From: Sinomonas sp. P10A9
GTDB taxonomy: Bacteria; Actinomycetota; Actinomycetes; Actinomycetales; Micrococcaceae
Length of the DNA stretch: 64,000 nt
Direction of reading: 5' to 3'
Assembly (NCBI RefSeq): GCF_041022165.1
Contig: NZ_CP163302.1
Span: forward strand, 620,001 to 684,000
A program made the position numbers and the translations under genes. Below the pieces are notes generated by a model that saw only the letters and a program-made list of their open reading frames with translations, did no database searches and was not told where the DNA came from. This document shows, piece by piece, positions 35,709 to 43,496 of the stretch; position 1 is the stretch's first letter; every line of letters begins with the position of its first letter.

Positions 35709-38114
35709 TCACTCGCTGTCGCGGCGGGCCTCCGCGGCAGCGATGATCGGCACCGTCCTGAGGAAGCTGTCCGGGTTGAGGGAGATCGAGTCGATGCCCT
35801 CGCCTACGAGGAATTCGGCGAAGTCCGGGTGGTTGCTCGGTCCCTGCCCGCAGATCCCGATCGGGATGCCGGCCGCGTGCGCTTTGCTGATGGCCTCCGA
35901 AATCACGGTGGTCACGGCCTCGTCCCGCTCATCGAAGAGGGCGGCGAGCATCGCCGAGTCGCGGTCCACGCCCAGTACGAGCTGCGTGAGGTCGTTCGAG
36001 CCGATCGAGAATCCGTCGAAGCGCGCCGCGAACTTCTCCGCGAGCACCACGTTCGAGGGGATCTCGCACATCATGTAGACCTTGAGCCCGTTCTCGCCGC
36101 GCGCGAGCCCGTGCTCGGCCATCGCGGCCAGGACGGCATCCGCCTCGGCGGGGGTGCGGCAGAACGGCACCATCACGACGACGTTCGCGAACCCTAGTTC
36201 CTCGCGCGCCTTCTTCAGGGCTCGGCACTCGAGGGCGAAGCCCTCCCGGTAGCGCTCGTCGTGGTAGCGCGAGGCACCGCGGAAGCCGAGCATGGGATTC
36301 TCCTCGGCCTCCTCGAAATTGGCCCCGCCCAGGAGGCTCGCGTACTCGTTGGTCTTGAAGTCGCTGAGCCGCACGATGGCCGGGGCCGGGTAGTAGGGTG
36401 AGGCGATCTTCGCGATCCCCGTCGCGAGGCGGTCCACGAAGTACTCGGTCGGGTCCGCATAGCCGCGCGTGAGCTCGGCGATCGCGCGGGCGTCCGCGGC
36501 GTCGGCCAGACGCTCGGGGTGCACGAGCGCCATGGGGTGGACCCTGATGAGGTTGCTGATGATGAACTCCATGCGCGCAAGGCCCACGCCGGCCGCCGGC
36601 AGGCGCCACCACCGGAACGCGGCCGAGGGGTCGGCCAGATTCACCATGATGCGCGTGCGCGTTTCGGGGAGTTCGCCGACGTCGGCCTCCTCCACCTCGA
36701 ACGGCACGAGGCCGCCCAGGACCAGCCCCTCGGCGCCCTGGGCGCACGAGACCGTGATGGGCTCGCCGTCGGCGATCGCCGTCGTGCCGTGGACGGTGCC
36801 CACCACGGCCGGCACGCCCAGCTCGCGGCTCACGATCGCCGCATGGCTCGTGGGCCCGCCGTGATCCGTGACGATGCCGGCGGCGCGCTTCATGATCGGG
36901 ACCCAGTCCGGGTCAGTCATCGTCGTCACCAGCACGGCACCGTCGCGGAAGCTTCCGATGTCCGAGGCGTCGGCGATCACGCATGCCTCGCCGGAGGCGA
37001 TCGCCTCGCCGATCGCCGCGCCGCGCGCGAGGACCGGCCCGGAGCCCGTGAGCCTGTGGATGCTGAACGCAGAGCTGCTGCGCTGGGCCTGGACGGTCTC
37101 GGGCCGCGCCTGGACCATGAACAGTTCCCCGGTCTGCCCGTCCTTGGCCCACTCCATGTCCATCGGCCGGCCGTAGTGCTCCTGCACAGCAAGAGCCCAC
37201 CGGGCCAGCGTCAGGACCTCGTCGTCCTCGAGCACGAACCGTTCCTGTTCCGCCCCGGGCGTGTCGAGGAGGAGGGTGCCCGAGCCGCTCCGGGCGAAGA
37301 CGAGCTTGCGCTCCTTCTCGCCCACCGCCTTGCCGATGATGGGCCGCGCCGTCGCGTCGCTGAGGAGGGGCGAGAACACCTCGTAGCGGTCCGGGTTGAC
37401 CGAGCCCTGGACCACGGTCTCGCCCAGGCCCCATGCCGCGCTGATCTCGACGACGCGCGGGAAGCCGGACTCCGTGTCGAGCGAGAAGATGACGCCGGAG
37501 CCGGCAAGGTCGGATCGGACCATGCGCTGCACCCCGATGGACAGTGCGACGTCGAGGTGGTCGATGCCGCGCAGCTCGCGGTACATGATCGCCCTGTCCG
37601 TGAAGAGGGAGGCGTAGCAGCGGCGGCATGCGTCGAGGAGTTCCCGCTCGCCCGTGACGTTGAGGTACGTCTCCTGCTGGCCCGCGAAGCTCGCCTCGGG
37701 CAGGTCCTCTGCGGTGGCGCTGCTCCGCACGGCCACGGCAGGCCGGTCCCGGCCCACGCGGGTGGCGAGGTCGCGGTAGGCGGCGGTGATCGCCGTCGTG
37801 AGCGTCTCGGGGAAGGTGCCGGAGAGGATGAGCTCGCGGAGGGCGGCTCCGGTGTCCCTCAGGCCCGTCTGCCCGGAGCGGTAGGCGTCCACCAGCGCGG
37901 CCATGGAATCGCGGATGCTGTTCTCGCCGATGAACAGGCGGTACGCGTCGGCGGTCGTGGCGAAGCCTTCGGGGACGGCTACGCCGGCCGCGCGGAGATG
38001 CTGGGTGAGTTCCCCGAGGGAGGCGTTCTTGCCGCCGACACGCGGAACGTCCTCGATGCCGACCACGTCGAACGGGAGGACAAGCTCTGTCTCGGGCCGG
38101 GCTGGCGCGGACAT
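35709..38114 (-). CDS. ppsA: Phosphoenolpyruvate synthase
   Basis: 801 residues from the ATG at 38114. Converts pyruvate and ATP to PEP, AMP and phosphate in gluconeogenesis. N-terminal ATP-grasp domain: GGKNASLGELT and VAVRSSATAEDLPEASFAGQQETYLNV. The central phosphohistidine domain has GGPTSHAAIVSRELGVPAVVGT. The C-terminal TIM-barrel ends with MMCEIPSNV and GSNDLTQLVLGVDRDS, then GICGQGPSNHPDFAEFLV. Its ATG is 5 bases after the stop of the Cys-rich protein gene, so the two form an operon. In mycobacteria, PEP synthase and universal-stress genes belong to the dormancy regulon, which fits its neighbours. Confidence 0.95.
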   Translation of the reverse strand: MSAPARPETELVLPFDVVGIEDVPRVGGKNASLGELTQHLRAAGVAVPEGFATTADAYRLFIGENSIRDSMAALVDAYRSGQTGLRDTGAALRELILSGTFPETLTTAITAAYRDLATRVGRDRPAVAVRSSATAEDLPEASFAGQQETYLNVTGERELLDACRRCYASLFTDRAIMYRELRGIDHLDVALSIGVQRMVRSDLAGSGVIFSLDTESGFPRVVEISAAWGLGETVVQGSVNPDRYEVFSPLLSDATARPIIGKAVGEKERKLVFARSGSGTLLLDTPGAEQERFVLEDDEVLTLARWALAVQEHYGRPMDMEWAKDGQTGELFMVQARPETVQAQRSSSAFSIHRLTGSGPVLARGAAIGEAIASGEACVIADASDIGSFRDGAVLVTTMTDPDWVPIMKRAAGIVTDHGGPTSHAAIVSRELGVPAVVGTVHGTTAIADGEPITVSCAQGAEGLVLGGLVPFEVEEADVGELPETRTRIMVNLADPSAAFRWWRLPAAGVGLARMEFIISNLIRVHPMALVHPERLADAADARAIAELTRGYADPTEYFVDRLATGIAKIASPYYPAPAIVRLSDFKTNEYASLLGGANFEEAEENPMLGFRGASRYHDERYREGFALECRALKKAREELGFANVVVMVPFCRTPAEADAVLAAMAEHGLARGENGLKVYMMCEIPSNVVLAEKFAARFDGFSIGSNDLTQLVLGVDRDSAMLAALFDERDEAVTTVISEAISKAHAAGIPIGICGQGPSNHPDFAEFLVGEGIDSISLNPDSFLRTVPIIAAAEARRDSE

Positions 38115-38119
38115 GGGCT

Positions 38120-38530
38120 TCAGTCCAGTGCCAGCATCGCTGCGGCGGCGGCCCGCACCCTGGCACACGAGTCGGCCGTGACCCGGCAGTGTGCGTAGGC
38201 CCCCGCATACACGCGGCAGACGTCCTCGCACAGGGCGGCGACGTCGTCAAGTGCCCGCAGTACCGAGGCTGGAGTCGGGCCGAAGTCCGATCCGAACCGC
38301 GAGAGGACCTGCGCCGTGGCGGAGCAGATCACCGCGCAGTTCTGCTGGGCCCTGATGACGTGTCTCAGATGCGTGACGCCCGGCTCCTCGAGGCAGCTGT
38401 CGGCGCCAGTGGTGCAGGCCTGGGTGCAGTCGAGGGCAGCGTCGATGCATTCGCTCAGGGCCGTGCGCTCGGCCTCCTCCATGTCCGGTGCGGCGGGGTG
38501 GACCACGAGGGCCTGGCGGGCTTGGGACAT
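38120..38530 (-). CDS. Cys-rich four-helix bundle protein (DUF326 / copper-binding-like)
   Basis: 136 residues. Cysteines are spaced as in the DUF326 family: CIDAALDCTQACTTGADSCL, then CAVIC, CEDVC and two later singles. In related Csp proteins such cysteines line the core of a four-helix bundle and bind many Cu(I) ions, but ferredoxin-like annotations are also common. No signal peptide, so cytosolic metal storage is possible. First gene of the operon with ppsA. Diverges from the histidine kinase gene over a 175-base gap that contains a weak DosR-like half-site. Confidence 0.85.
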   Translation of the reverse strand: MSQARQALVVHPAAPDMEEAERTALSECIDAALDCTQACTTGADSCLEEPGVTHLRHVIRAQQNCAVICSATAQVLSRFGSDFGPTPASVLRALDDVAALCEDVCRVYAGAYAHCRVTADSCARVRAAAAAMLALD

Positions 38531-38612
38531 CGGTTCTCCTCGACTTTCAGTGGCGGGAGACGGGCGACGCCGCCCCTCGCCTCATCGTTGCGGGGAACCG
38601 AGGCGGGGGCGA

Positions 38613-38626
38613 GAGTCTTTGGTCCT
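38613..38626. promoter_or_regulatory. Weak DosR-like site in the divergent gap
   Basis: GAGTCTTTGGTCCT matches GGGACTWWAGTCCC at 10 or 11 of 14 positions, with CGAA flanking as in the extended consensus. It lies between the DUF326-ppsA operon and the kinase gene. Confidence 0.25.
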
Positions 38627-38705
38627 GCGAAAAGTGATGAAAACCGTGTCTTGGAGTGGAGACAGACGGCAACTTCTGGGCATACTTGGGACGGGGTGAG
38701 GGCCT

Positions 38706-40409
38706 GTGGAAGCTTCAATGGACGACGCGCCAATCTTGGGCAGTTCCGCCGGTAGGATTGAGGACCTGCTGCGGCAAGTCGTCTCCCGCGCGCACGAACT
38801 GCTGGAGACGCAGGAGCGGATGCGAGGGCTGCTCTCTGCCGTTGTGTCCATCGCGGAGGACCTCACCCTGGAGGCGGTCCTCGACAGGGTCGTGACCTCG
38901 GCGCGTGAGCTGGTCGGTGCCAAGTACGCCGCACTCGGCGTGCTCACCCCGGAGCATACGGCACTGAGTCACTTCCTGACCGTGGGGATGGACGACGAGA
39001 CCGTCAGCAGGATCGGTCCCCGGCCCACCGGCCACGGCGTGCTCGGCCTGCTCATCCGCGAGCCCAACCCGATCCGCCTCCACGATCTGGGCTCCCACGC
39101 GGACTCCTACGGGTTCCCCGCGAACCACCCGCCGATGAAGACGTTCCTCGGTGTGCCCATCACAGTCCGCGACGAGGTCTTCGGGAATCTCTACCTCACC
39201 GAGAAGGCCAGCGGCGAGGATTTCAACGCCGAGGACGAGGACCTCGTCGTCGCCCTCGCCGCGGCCGCCGGAGTGGCGATCGAGAATGCGCGGCTCTTCG
39301 CCGACACCGCCCGGCGCCAGCGGTGGCGTGAGGCCAGCATGGACGTGGCGGGGAAGATCCTCGCCCTGGAGGACCTCTCGACCGGAAGCGCCTTCATTGC
39401 GGACCAGGCACTGGAGATTACCGAATCGGACATTGTCGCCATCGCGCGTCGGCGGGCGGGAGCCCCGGGCTACGAGTGGCGGGCGGTGTTCGGCCCTCTC
39501 AAGGATGACTTCGACGACGTTGCCCGCGCCGGCGCGATTGCCGTCGCGTCGAAGGTCTCCGTGACCGGGGAGACGCTCGTCCTGACCGGCCCCGAGGTCT
39601 TCGGGCCGGAGACCCAAGTCCGGCACGCCCTCGTGGTGCCTGCCGGCCAGCCGGGCCAGGACCTGGGCGCCGTCATCTTCGGCCAGTCGGGGCGGACTCC
39701 CTTCCCCGCGGTCGACGTCGAGATGGCGCCCGTGTTCTTCGCCTACTCCTCCCTCGCACTGCAGGTGGCGCGCCAGCACCGTCAGCGTGAGGACCTGGTC
39801 GTCTTCACCGATAGGGACCGCATTGCGCGGGACCTCCACGATGTGGTCATCCAGAGGCTCTTCGCAGCCGGCCTGAGCCTTCAGGGCCTCCGGAGGTTCG
39901 TGGCGCAGGGACTCGACGGTGATCGGGCCACGTCCAAGATCGACTCGATCACCGGCGAGCTCGACGAGACCATCACCGCACTGCGCAACACCATCTACTC
40001 CCTCAACGAGGCCAAGGGCAGGGACAGCCTGAGCGCGCGGTTGGTGCGCGTGGTGCAGGAGGCGACCGGAGACCTCCCGACGACCCCCCGCGTCGAGCTC
40101 CTGGGCCCGATCGACTCGGCCGTGCCGACGGCCGTGGGCGATCAGGCGCTCGCGGTGCTCACGGAGGGCGTCTCGAACGTGGTGCGGCACGCGCACGCCG
40201 ATTCGCTGTGGGTCACGGCCACCGTGTCCGACGGCGAGTTCGAGATCGTCGTGGCCGACGACGGGTACGGACTCGGCGAGATCACGCGCCGCAGCGGACT
40301 GAAGAACGTCGAAGAGCGCGCCGAAGCGCTCGGCGGCACCTTCGAAGTCGGTCCCGCCGAGGACGGCGGCACGCGGTTGCGCTGGGTAGTTCCCGTCGGC
40401 AGGCGTTGA
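38706..40409 (+). CDS. Two-GAF sensor histidine kinase, DevS/DosT-like
   Basis: 567 residues from a GTG (an ATG four codons later is an alternative). An N-terminal helix (15-45) is followed by GAF-A (about 55-200) and GAF-B (about 220-355). Next comes a HisKA_3 dimerisation helix with phosphoacceptor His378 in RDLHDVVIQRL, and an HATPase domain ending GLKNVEERAEALGGTFEV. No transmembrane segment, so it is cytosolic. GAF-A contains GFPANHPPMKTFLGVP with His141, at the place where mycobacterial DevS binds haem, so sensing of oxygen, NO, CO or redox state is plausible. The likely partner, a LuxR-type regulator, is convergent downstream rather than co-operonic. Confidence 0.88.
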   Translation: MEASMDDAPILGSSAGRIEDLLRQVVSRAHELLETQERMRGLLSAVVSIAEDLTLEAVLDRVVTSARELVGAKYAALGVLTPEHTALSHFLTVGMDDETVSRIGPRPTGHGVLGLLIREPNPIRLHDLGSHADSYGFPANHPPMKTFLGVPITVRDEVFGNLYLTEKASGEDFNAEDEDLVVALAAAAGVAIENARLFADTARRQRWREASMDVAGKILALEDLSTGSAFIADQALEITESDIVAIARRRAGAPGYEWRAVFGPLKDDFDDVARAGAIAVASKVSVTGETLVLTGPEVFGPETQVRHALVVPAGQPGQDLGAVIFGQSGRTPFPAVDVEMAPVFFAYSSLALQVARQHRQREDLVVFTDRDRIARDLHDVVIQRLFAAGLSLQGLRRFVAQGLDGDRATSKIDSITGELDETITALRNTIYSLNEAKGRDSLSARLVRVVQEATGDLPTTPRVELLGPIDSAVPTAVGDQALAVLTEGVSNVVRHAHADSLWVTATVSDGEFEIVVADDGYGLGEITRRSGLKNVEERAEALGGTFEVGPAEDGGTRLRWVVPVGRR

Positions 40410-40435
40410 GGCCAGCGGCTTGAACGCTGAGGCCG

Positions 40436-41143
40436 TCAGTGGCCGTGCGCGCCGTTGCGGGCGATGAACAGTGCGGCCTGCGTGCGCCTTTCGTAGCCGA
40501 GCTTGGCCAGAAGCGAGGAGACGTAGTTCTTGACCGTCTTCTCCGCGAGGAAGAGCCTCTCGCCGATCTCCCGATTGGTCATGCCCTCCCCGATGAGTGC
40601 CAGGACGCGGCGCTCCTGCGGGCTGAGGATCTCGAGCCGGGGATCCTCGGGTTCTTCCCGCGGTGCGAGGCCCGCGAGGACCTTCGACTTGAGCGCCGGA
40701 TCGAAGAGGGACTCGCCGCGTGCCGCACGGCGGAGGGCCGTGATGAGCTCGGTGCCGCGGATCTCCTTGAGCACGTATCCGTTGGCGCCCGCGAGGATGG
40801 CCCCGCGCAGGGAGTCCTCGTCGTTGTAGCTCGTCAGCATGACACACGGCAGGGTCGGGTCGACCGCATGGATGTCTCGGCACACCTCGATCCCGGTGCC
40901 GTCCGGCAGCCGGACGTCCAAGACGGACACATCGGGTTTGAGCGCAGGGATCCTGCGCGCAGCCTCTGCTGCCGTCCCCGAGGTGCCGACGACCTCGAAT
41001 CCCTCGTCCTCGAGCAGTTCCTGGAGCCCCCGTCGCACCAGTTCGTGATCGTCGAGGATGAAGACGCGAAGGCGATCTGTCCCTGCAGCCCGCGTCGGCG
41101 ATTCGTCCAGCACTGCGCTCGTCCTCTCCCTCGCCATCACCAT
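40436..41143 (-). CDS. NarL/DevR-type response regulator
   Basis: 235 residues from ATG 41143 (Met at 41137 is an alternative). Receiver domain: RVFILDDHELVRRGL with acidic pair, phospho-acceptor Asp in VLDVRLPDG, then MLTSYNDED (Thr/Ser switch) and LKEIRG (Lys). LuxR-type helix-turn-helix: LSPQERRVLALIGEGMTNREIGERLFLAEKTVKNYVSSLLAKLG. Probable partner of the kinase, with which it converges over 26 bases. A possible DosR-like half-site (GGGACTTAG at 41182) lies just upstream. The extended N-terminal 20 residues are not conserved. Confidence 0.88.
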   Translation of the reverse strand: MVMARERTSAVLDESPTRAAGTDRLRVFILDDHELVRRGLQELLEDEGFEVVGTSGTAAEAARRIPALKPDVSVLDVRLPDGTGIEVCRDIHAVDPTLPCVMLTSYNDEDSLRGAILAGANGYVLKEIRGTELITALRRAARGESLFDPALKSKVLAGLAPREEPEDPRLEILSPQERRVLALIGEGMTNREIGERLFLAEKTVKNYVSSLLAKLGYERRTQAALFIARNGAHGH

Positions 41144-41206
41144 GATTGTCCCATTCTGTGCGCGCAGCATGGGGCGCGCTAGGGACTTAGGACTGTCACA
41201 AGGCGC

Positions 41207-41875
41207 TTATGCGGGGCGTGCGGCCGGCCGCCGGCGTGCCCCCTCGGTGCGGCCCGCGAGGCGTCGGCCCACCGCCAAGAGCCAGAGGGGCCACCCGAGG
41301 TAGGCCGCCCCTCCGATCGCACCGCCTACGGCGTAGAGCACCGTCTGGAGTGCGGGCACGGCTCCGGCGGCGTATCCGGCGCCGACGATCGGCAGGGCCA
41401 CGAGCATCCCGAGCCCGATTGCGCGGCCCCACTGGGCGAGCCGGCGTGGGTACCGGGGGCGGTTCGCGAGCTTGTGGTTGGCCACGGCCGCCCAGAGGGC
41501 CTGGCCGATGATGCCGACCATCGACACGGCGGTCGAGGGGCCGAACGGGATCATGTGGAAGGAGATCAGGATGCCGCTTGCGGCCGCCGCGACGGATCCG
41601 GCGGCCGTGGCCGCGAGAGCCGTCCTGCTCCACGGTCCATCACCGAGCCGGCGGTGGACCTGGATGATGGGCGGGATCGCGGCCAGAAAGAACAGTCCGC
41701 CGGTGAAGTCGTTGATTCCGCCGAAGATGTAGGGCCCGCCGCGGGGCACCTCGACGGCGTACATGGCACCGAGCGCCGCCACCGCGACGATTCCGAGGCC
41801 GGCCGCCATGTACCCGGCAATGCCGGCGGGAAGGTCCTGGGGGTGCTGGCCGAGGGGACTGCTGTCCGTGCGCAT
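41207..41875 (-). CDS. Six-span membrane protein of unknown function
   Basis: 222 residues with six hydrophobic helices, starting GIAGYMAAGLGIVAVAALGAMYAV. An intermediate loop VPRGGPYIFGGINDFTGGLFFLAAIPPIIQVHRR is well defined. A basic C-terminus ends with Ala/Arg. I do not recognise a family; it resembles DUF4386-like multispan proteins of actinobacteria only in layout. It is 63 bases upstream of the response regulator gene on the same strand and could be transcribed with it. The start faces the ArsR gene. Confidence 0.75.
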   Translation of the reverse strand: MRTDSSPLGQHPQDLPAGIAGYMAAGLGIVAVAALGAMYAVEVPRGGPYIFGGINDFTGGLFFLAAIPPIIQVHRRLGDGPWSRTALAATAAGSVAAAASGILISFHMIPFGPSTAVSMVGIIGQALWAAVANHKLANRPRYPRRLAQWGRAIGLGMLVALPIVGAGYAAGAVPALQTVLYAVGGAIGGAAYLGWPLWLLAVGRRLAGRTEGARRRPAARPA

Positions 41876-41955
41876 AGCTGCTCCTTCACCGGATGCCGCC
41901 CAGCCTCAGCTGATTCAAGGGTAAACGCCCGCTCGCACAGACAGTTGAAATCTCC

Positions 41956-41984
41956 TTGACAAACTAATTTGTCGGTTGGCACAC
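41956..41984 (+). promoter_or_regulatory. Promoter and operator of the ArsR-SRPBCC operon
   Basis: TTGACA (41956-41961) is a perfect -35. A 17-base spacer leads to a weak -10, and the ATG at 41992 follows about 8 bases later, so the transcript may be leaderless. The palindrome GACAAA-CTAA-TTTGTC (41958-41973) overlaps the -35 and is a good candidate for autorepression by the ArsR-type protein. Confidence 0.5.
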
Positions 41985-41991
41985 TGGAGAC

Positions 41992-42603
41992 ATGCAAGAT
42001 GTCGTCGTGATCGAGGATGCGGCCGCGGCCGCCGCGAGTCTTGACCCGCTCAGGGCGAGGCTCCTGCGGGAGCTGGCCACGCCGTCGTCCGCCGCCAGCC
42101 TCGCCGCGAGGGTGGGCCTGCCGCGGCAGAAGGTCAACTACCATCTGCGTTCGCTCGAGGAGCACGGGCTCGTGGCGCTCGTCGAGGAGCGGCGCAAGGG
42201 CAACGTCATGGAGCGCGTGCTCCAGGCCACGGCTGCCGCGTACGTCATCTCGCCCGCGGCGCTCGCGGTGGTCCAGCCCGACCCCGAGCACCTCCGCGAC
42301 CGCTTCAGCGCCTACTGGCTCCTGGCCCTCGCCGCGCGGCTCGTGCGCGAGGTGGGGCGGCTGCTCTCGGGAGCCGTCGCGGCCAAGCAGCCGTTGGCCA
42401 CCTTTGCGGTCGACGGCGAGATCACCTTCGCGTCCGCGGCCTCACGGGCCGACTTCGCAGAGGAGCTCGCTGCCGAGGTGGCGCGGCTGGCCAAGAAATA
42501 CCACGAACCAGAGGCGCCAGGCGGACGGAAGCACCGCCTCGTCGTCGCGCTTCATCCGACCCTCAGAGAAGACCAGAATCAACCCAAGGAAGTGCAGCCA
42601 TGA
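41992..42603 (+). CDS. ArsR-like winged-helix transcriptional regulator
   Basis: 203 residues. The N-terminal winged helix includes LRARLLRELATPSSAASLAARVGLPRQKVNYHLRSLEEHGLVALVEERRKG, as in ArsR/HTH_20 regulators. The C-terminal half has repeated aromatic and acidic residues but no cysteine metal site, so it is not a metal sensor. Its stop overlaps the next ATG (ATGA), so it probably regulates and is co-translated with the SRPBCC gene. Such ArsR/SRPBCC pairs are common in actinobacteria. The Arg-Lys-rich wing (ERRKGN) is seen. Confidence 0.9.
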   Translation: MQDVVVIEDAAAAAASLDPLRARLLRELATPSSAASLAARVGLPRQKVNYHLRSLEEHGLVALVEERRKGNVMERVLQATAAAYVISPAALAVVQPDPEHLRDRFSAYWLLALAARLVREVGRLLSGAVAAKQPLATFAVDGEITFASAASRADFAEELAAEVARLAKKYHEPEAPGGRKHRLVVALHPTLREDQNQPKEVQP

Positions 42604-43340
42604 CCGAGAACCATCCCTTCGAGATCGTCCAGGACGTTGAGCTGGCCGCCGCGCCGGAGCGGATCTGGAAGGCCGTCACCGACGACACCGCCGCGTGGAT
42701 GTTCCCGACCGACCAATGGCCGGCCGTGCGAACCGTCGACGAGCGCCCCGCGCACCTCGTGACCCGCATGGAGGGACCGGACGGCTGGTTCAACCAGCTC
42801 GAGCACGTCATCACCGAGGGACCGGACGGCGCTCACCTGCACTACGTCCATTCCGGCGTCCTCACCGACAACTGGGAGCAGCAGTACGACGGCGCCGCCA
42901 AGCACACCGCCTTCTACCTCCACACGCTCGGCGAGTACCTCACGCACTTCGACGGCCGCGCCGTGGTTTTCGTGGACGTCCAGGGGCCCGACGGCGCGAC
43001 CGCGCCCGACGCCTTCGAGGCCTTCCTCGCCTCGTTCGGGCTCAGCGGCGTGATTCCCGGCGAGAAGAAGGATCTGGACGTGCCCGGCCTCGGGCCAGTC
43101 GAGGCGACTGTTGACTACGCCAACGAGTACTTCCTCGGCCTGCGCACTGCGGCTGCGATGGTGCGTGTGTTCGGCCGCAACCTCCTCGGCGACCGCGTGG
43201 GCCTGACCGTCCATGACTTCTCGCTCGGGTCCGGCGACCCGGTCGGTGGCGGCACCACCGCGGACGACGCCGCGCGGTCGGCCCTCGCGGACCACCACGC
43301 CGCCGCGTGGGGCGCCTACCTCCGGAAGCTCTACGCCTAG
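42600..43340 (+). CDS. SRPBCC (AHSA1-like) domain protein
   Basis: 246 residues. Two START/Bet v1-like folds are likely: IVQDVELAAAPERIWKAVTDDTAAWMFP at the beginning and repeated TDNWEQQYDGAAKHTAFYLHTLGEYL in the middle, with a second half from about residue 130. Residues 170-230 (NEYFLGLRTAAAMVRVFGRN) extend past a single domain. Members bind hydrophobic ligands, and AHSA1-type proteins are linked to stress or polyketides, but this one has no known role. Co-translated with the ArsR-like regulator. A repeat-family hairpin follows. Confidence 0.88.
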   Translation: MTENHPFEIVQDVELAAAPERIWKAVTDDTAAWMFPTDQWPAVRTVDERPAHLVTRMEGPDGWFNQLEHVITEGPDGAHLHYVHSGVLTDNWEQQYDGAAKHTAFYLHTLGEYLTHFDGRAVVFVDVQGPDGATAPDAFEAFLASFGLSGVIPGEKKDLDVPGLGPVEATVDYANEYFLGLRTAAAMVRVFGRNLLGDRVGLTVHDFSLGSGDPVGGGTTADDAARSALADHHAAAWGAYLRKLYA

Positions 43341-43352
43341 CAACCACAGCCT

Positions 43353-43460
43353 GTTGCGGGGTCACCTATCCGGGATGAGGGGTCACGTCTCTAAACGGGG
43401 CATTCGCCGTCATAGAGACGTGACCCCGCATCGTTGGGTGGTGACCCCGCATCGGTAGGT
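43353..43460. repeat. GGGGTCAC-family repeats with 15-bp perfect hairpin
   Basis: Perfect arms 43379-43393 and 43413-43427 (GGGGTCACGTCTCTA and complement) with a 19-base loop containing GGCATTCGCC. Extra copies of the 11-mer core flank it at 43355 (TTGCGGGGTCAC) and 43441 (GTGACCCCGCATCGG). The stem follows the SRPBCC stop by 38 bases and can terminate that transcript. It is part of the family at 25.85 and 35.66 kb. Confidence 0.75.
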
Positions 43461-43496
43461 CGCTGAACGGTCATCCGGGCCGCGTAGCATGACCCC

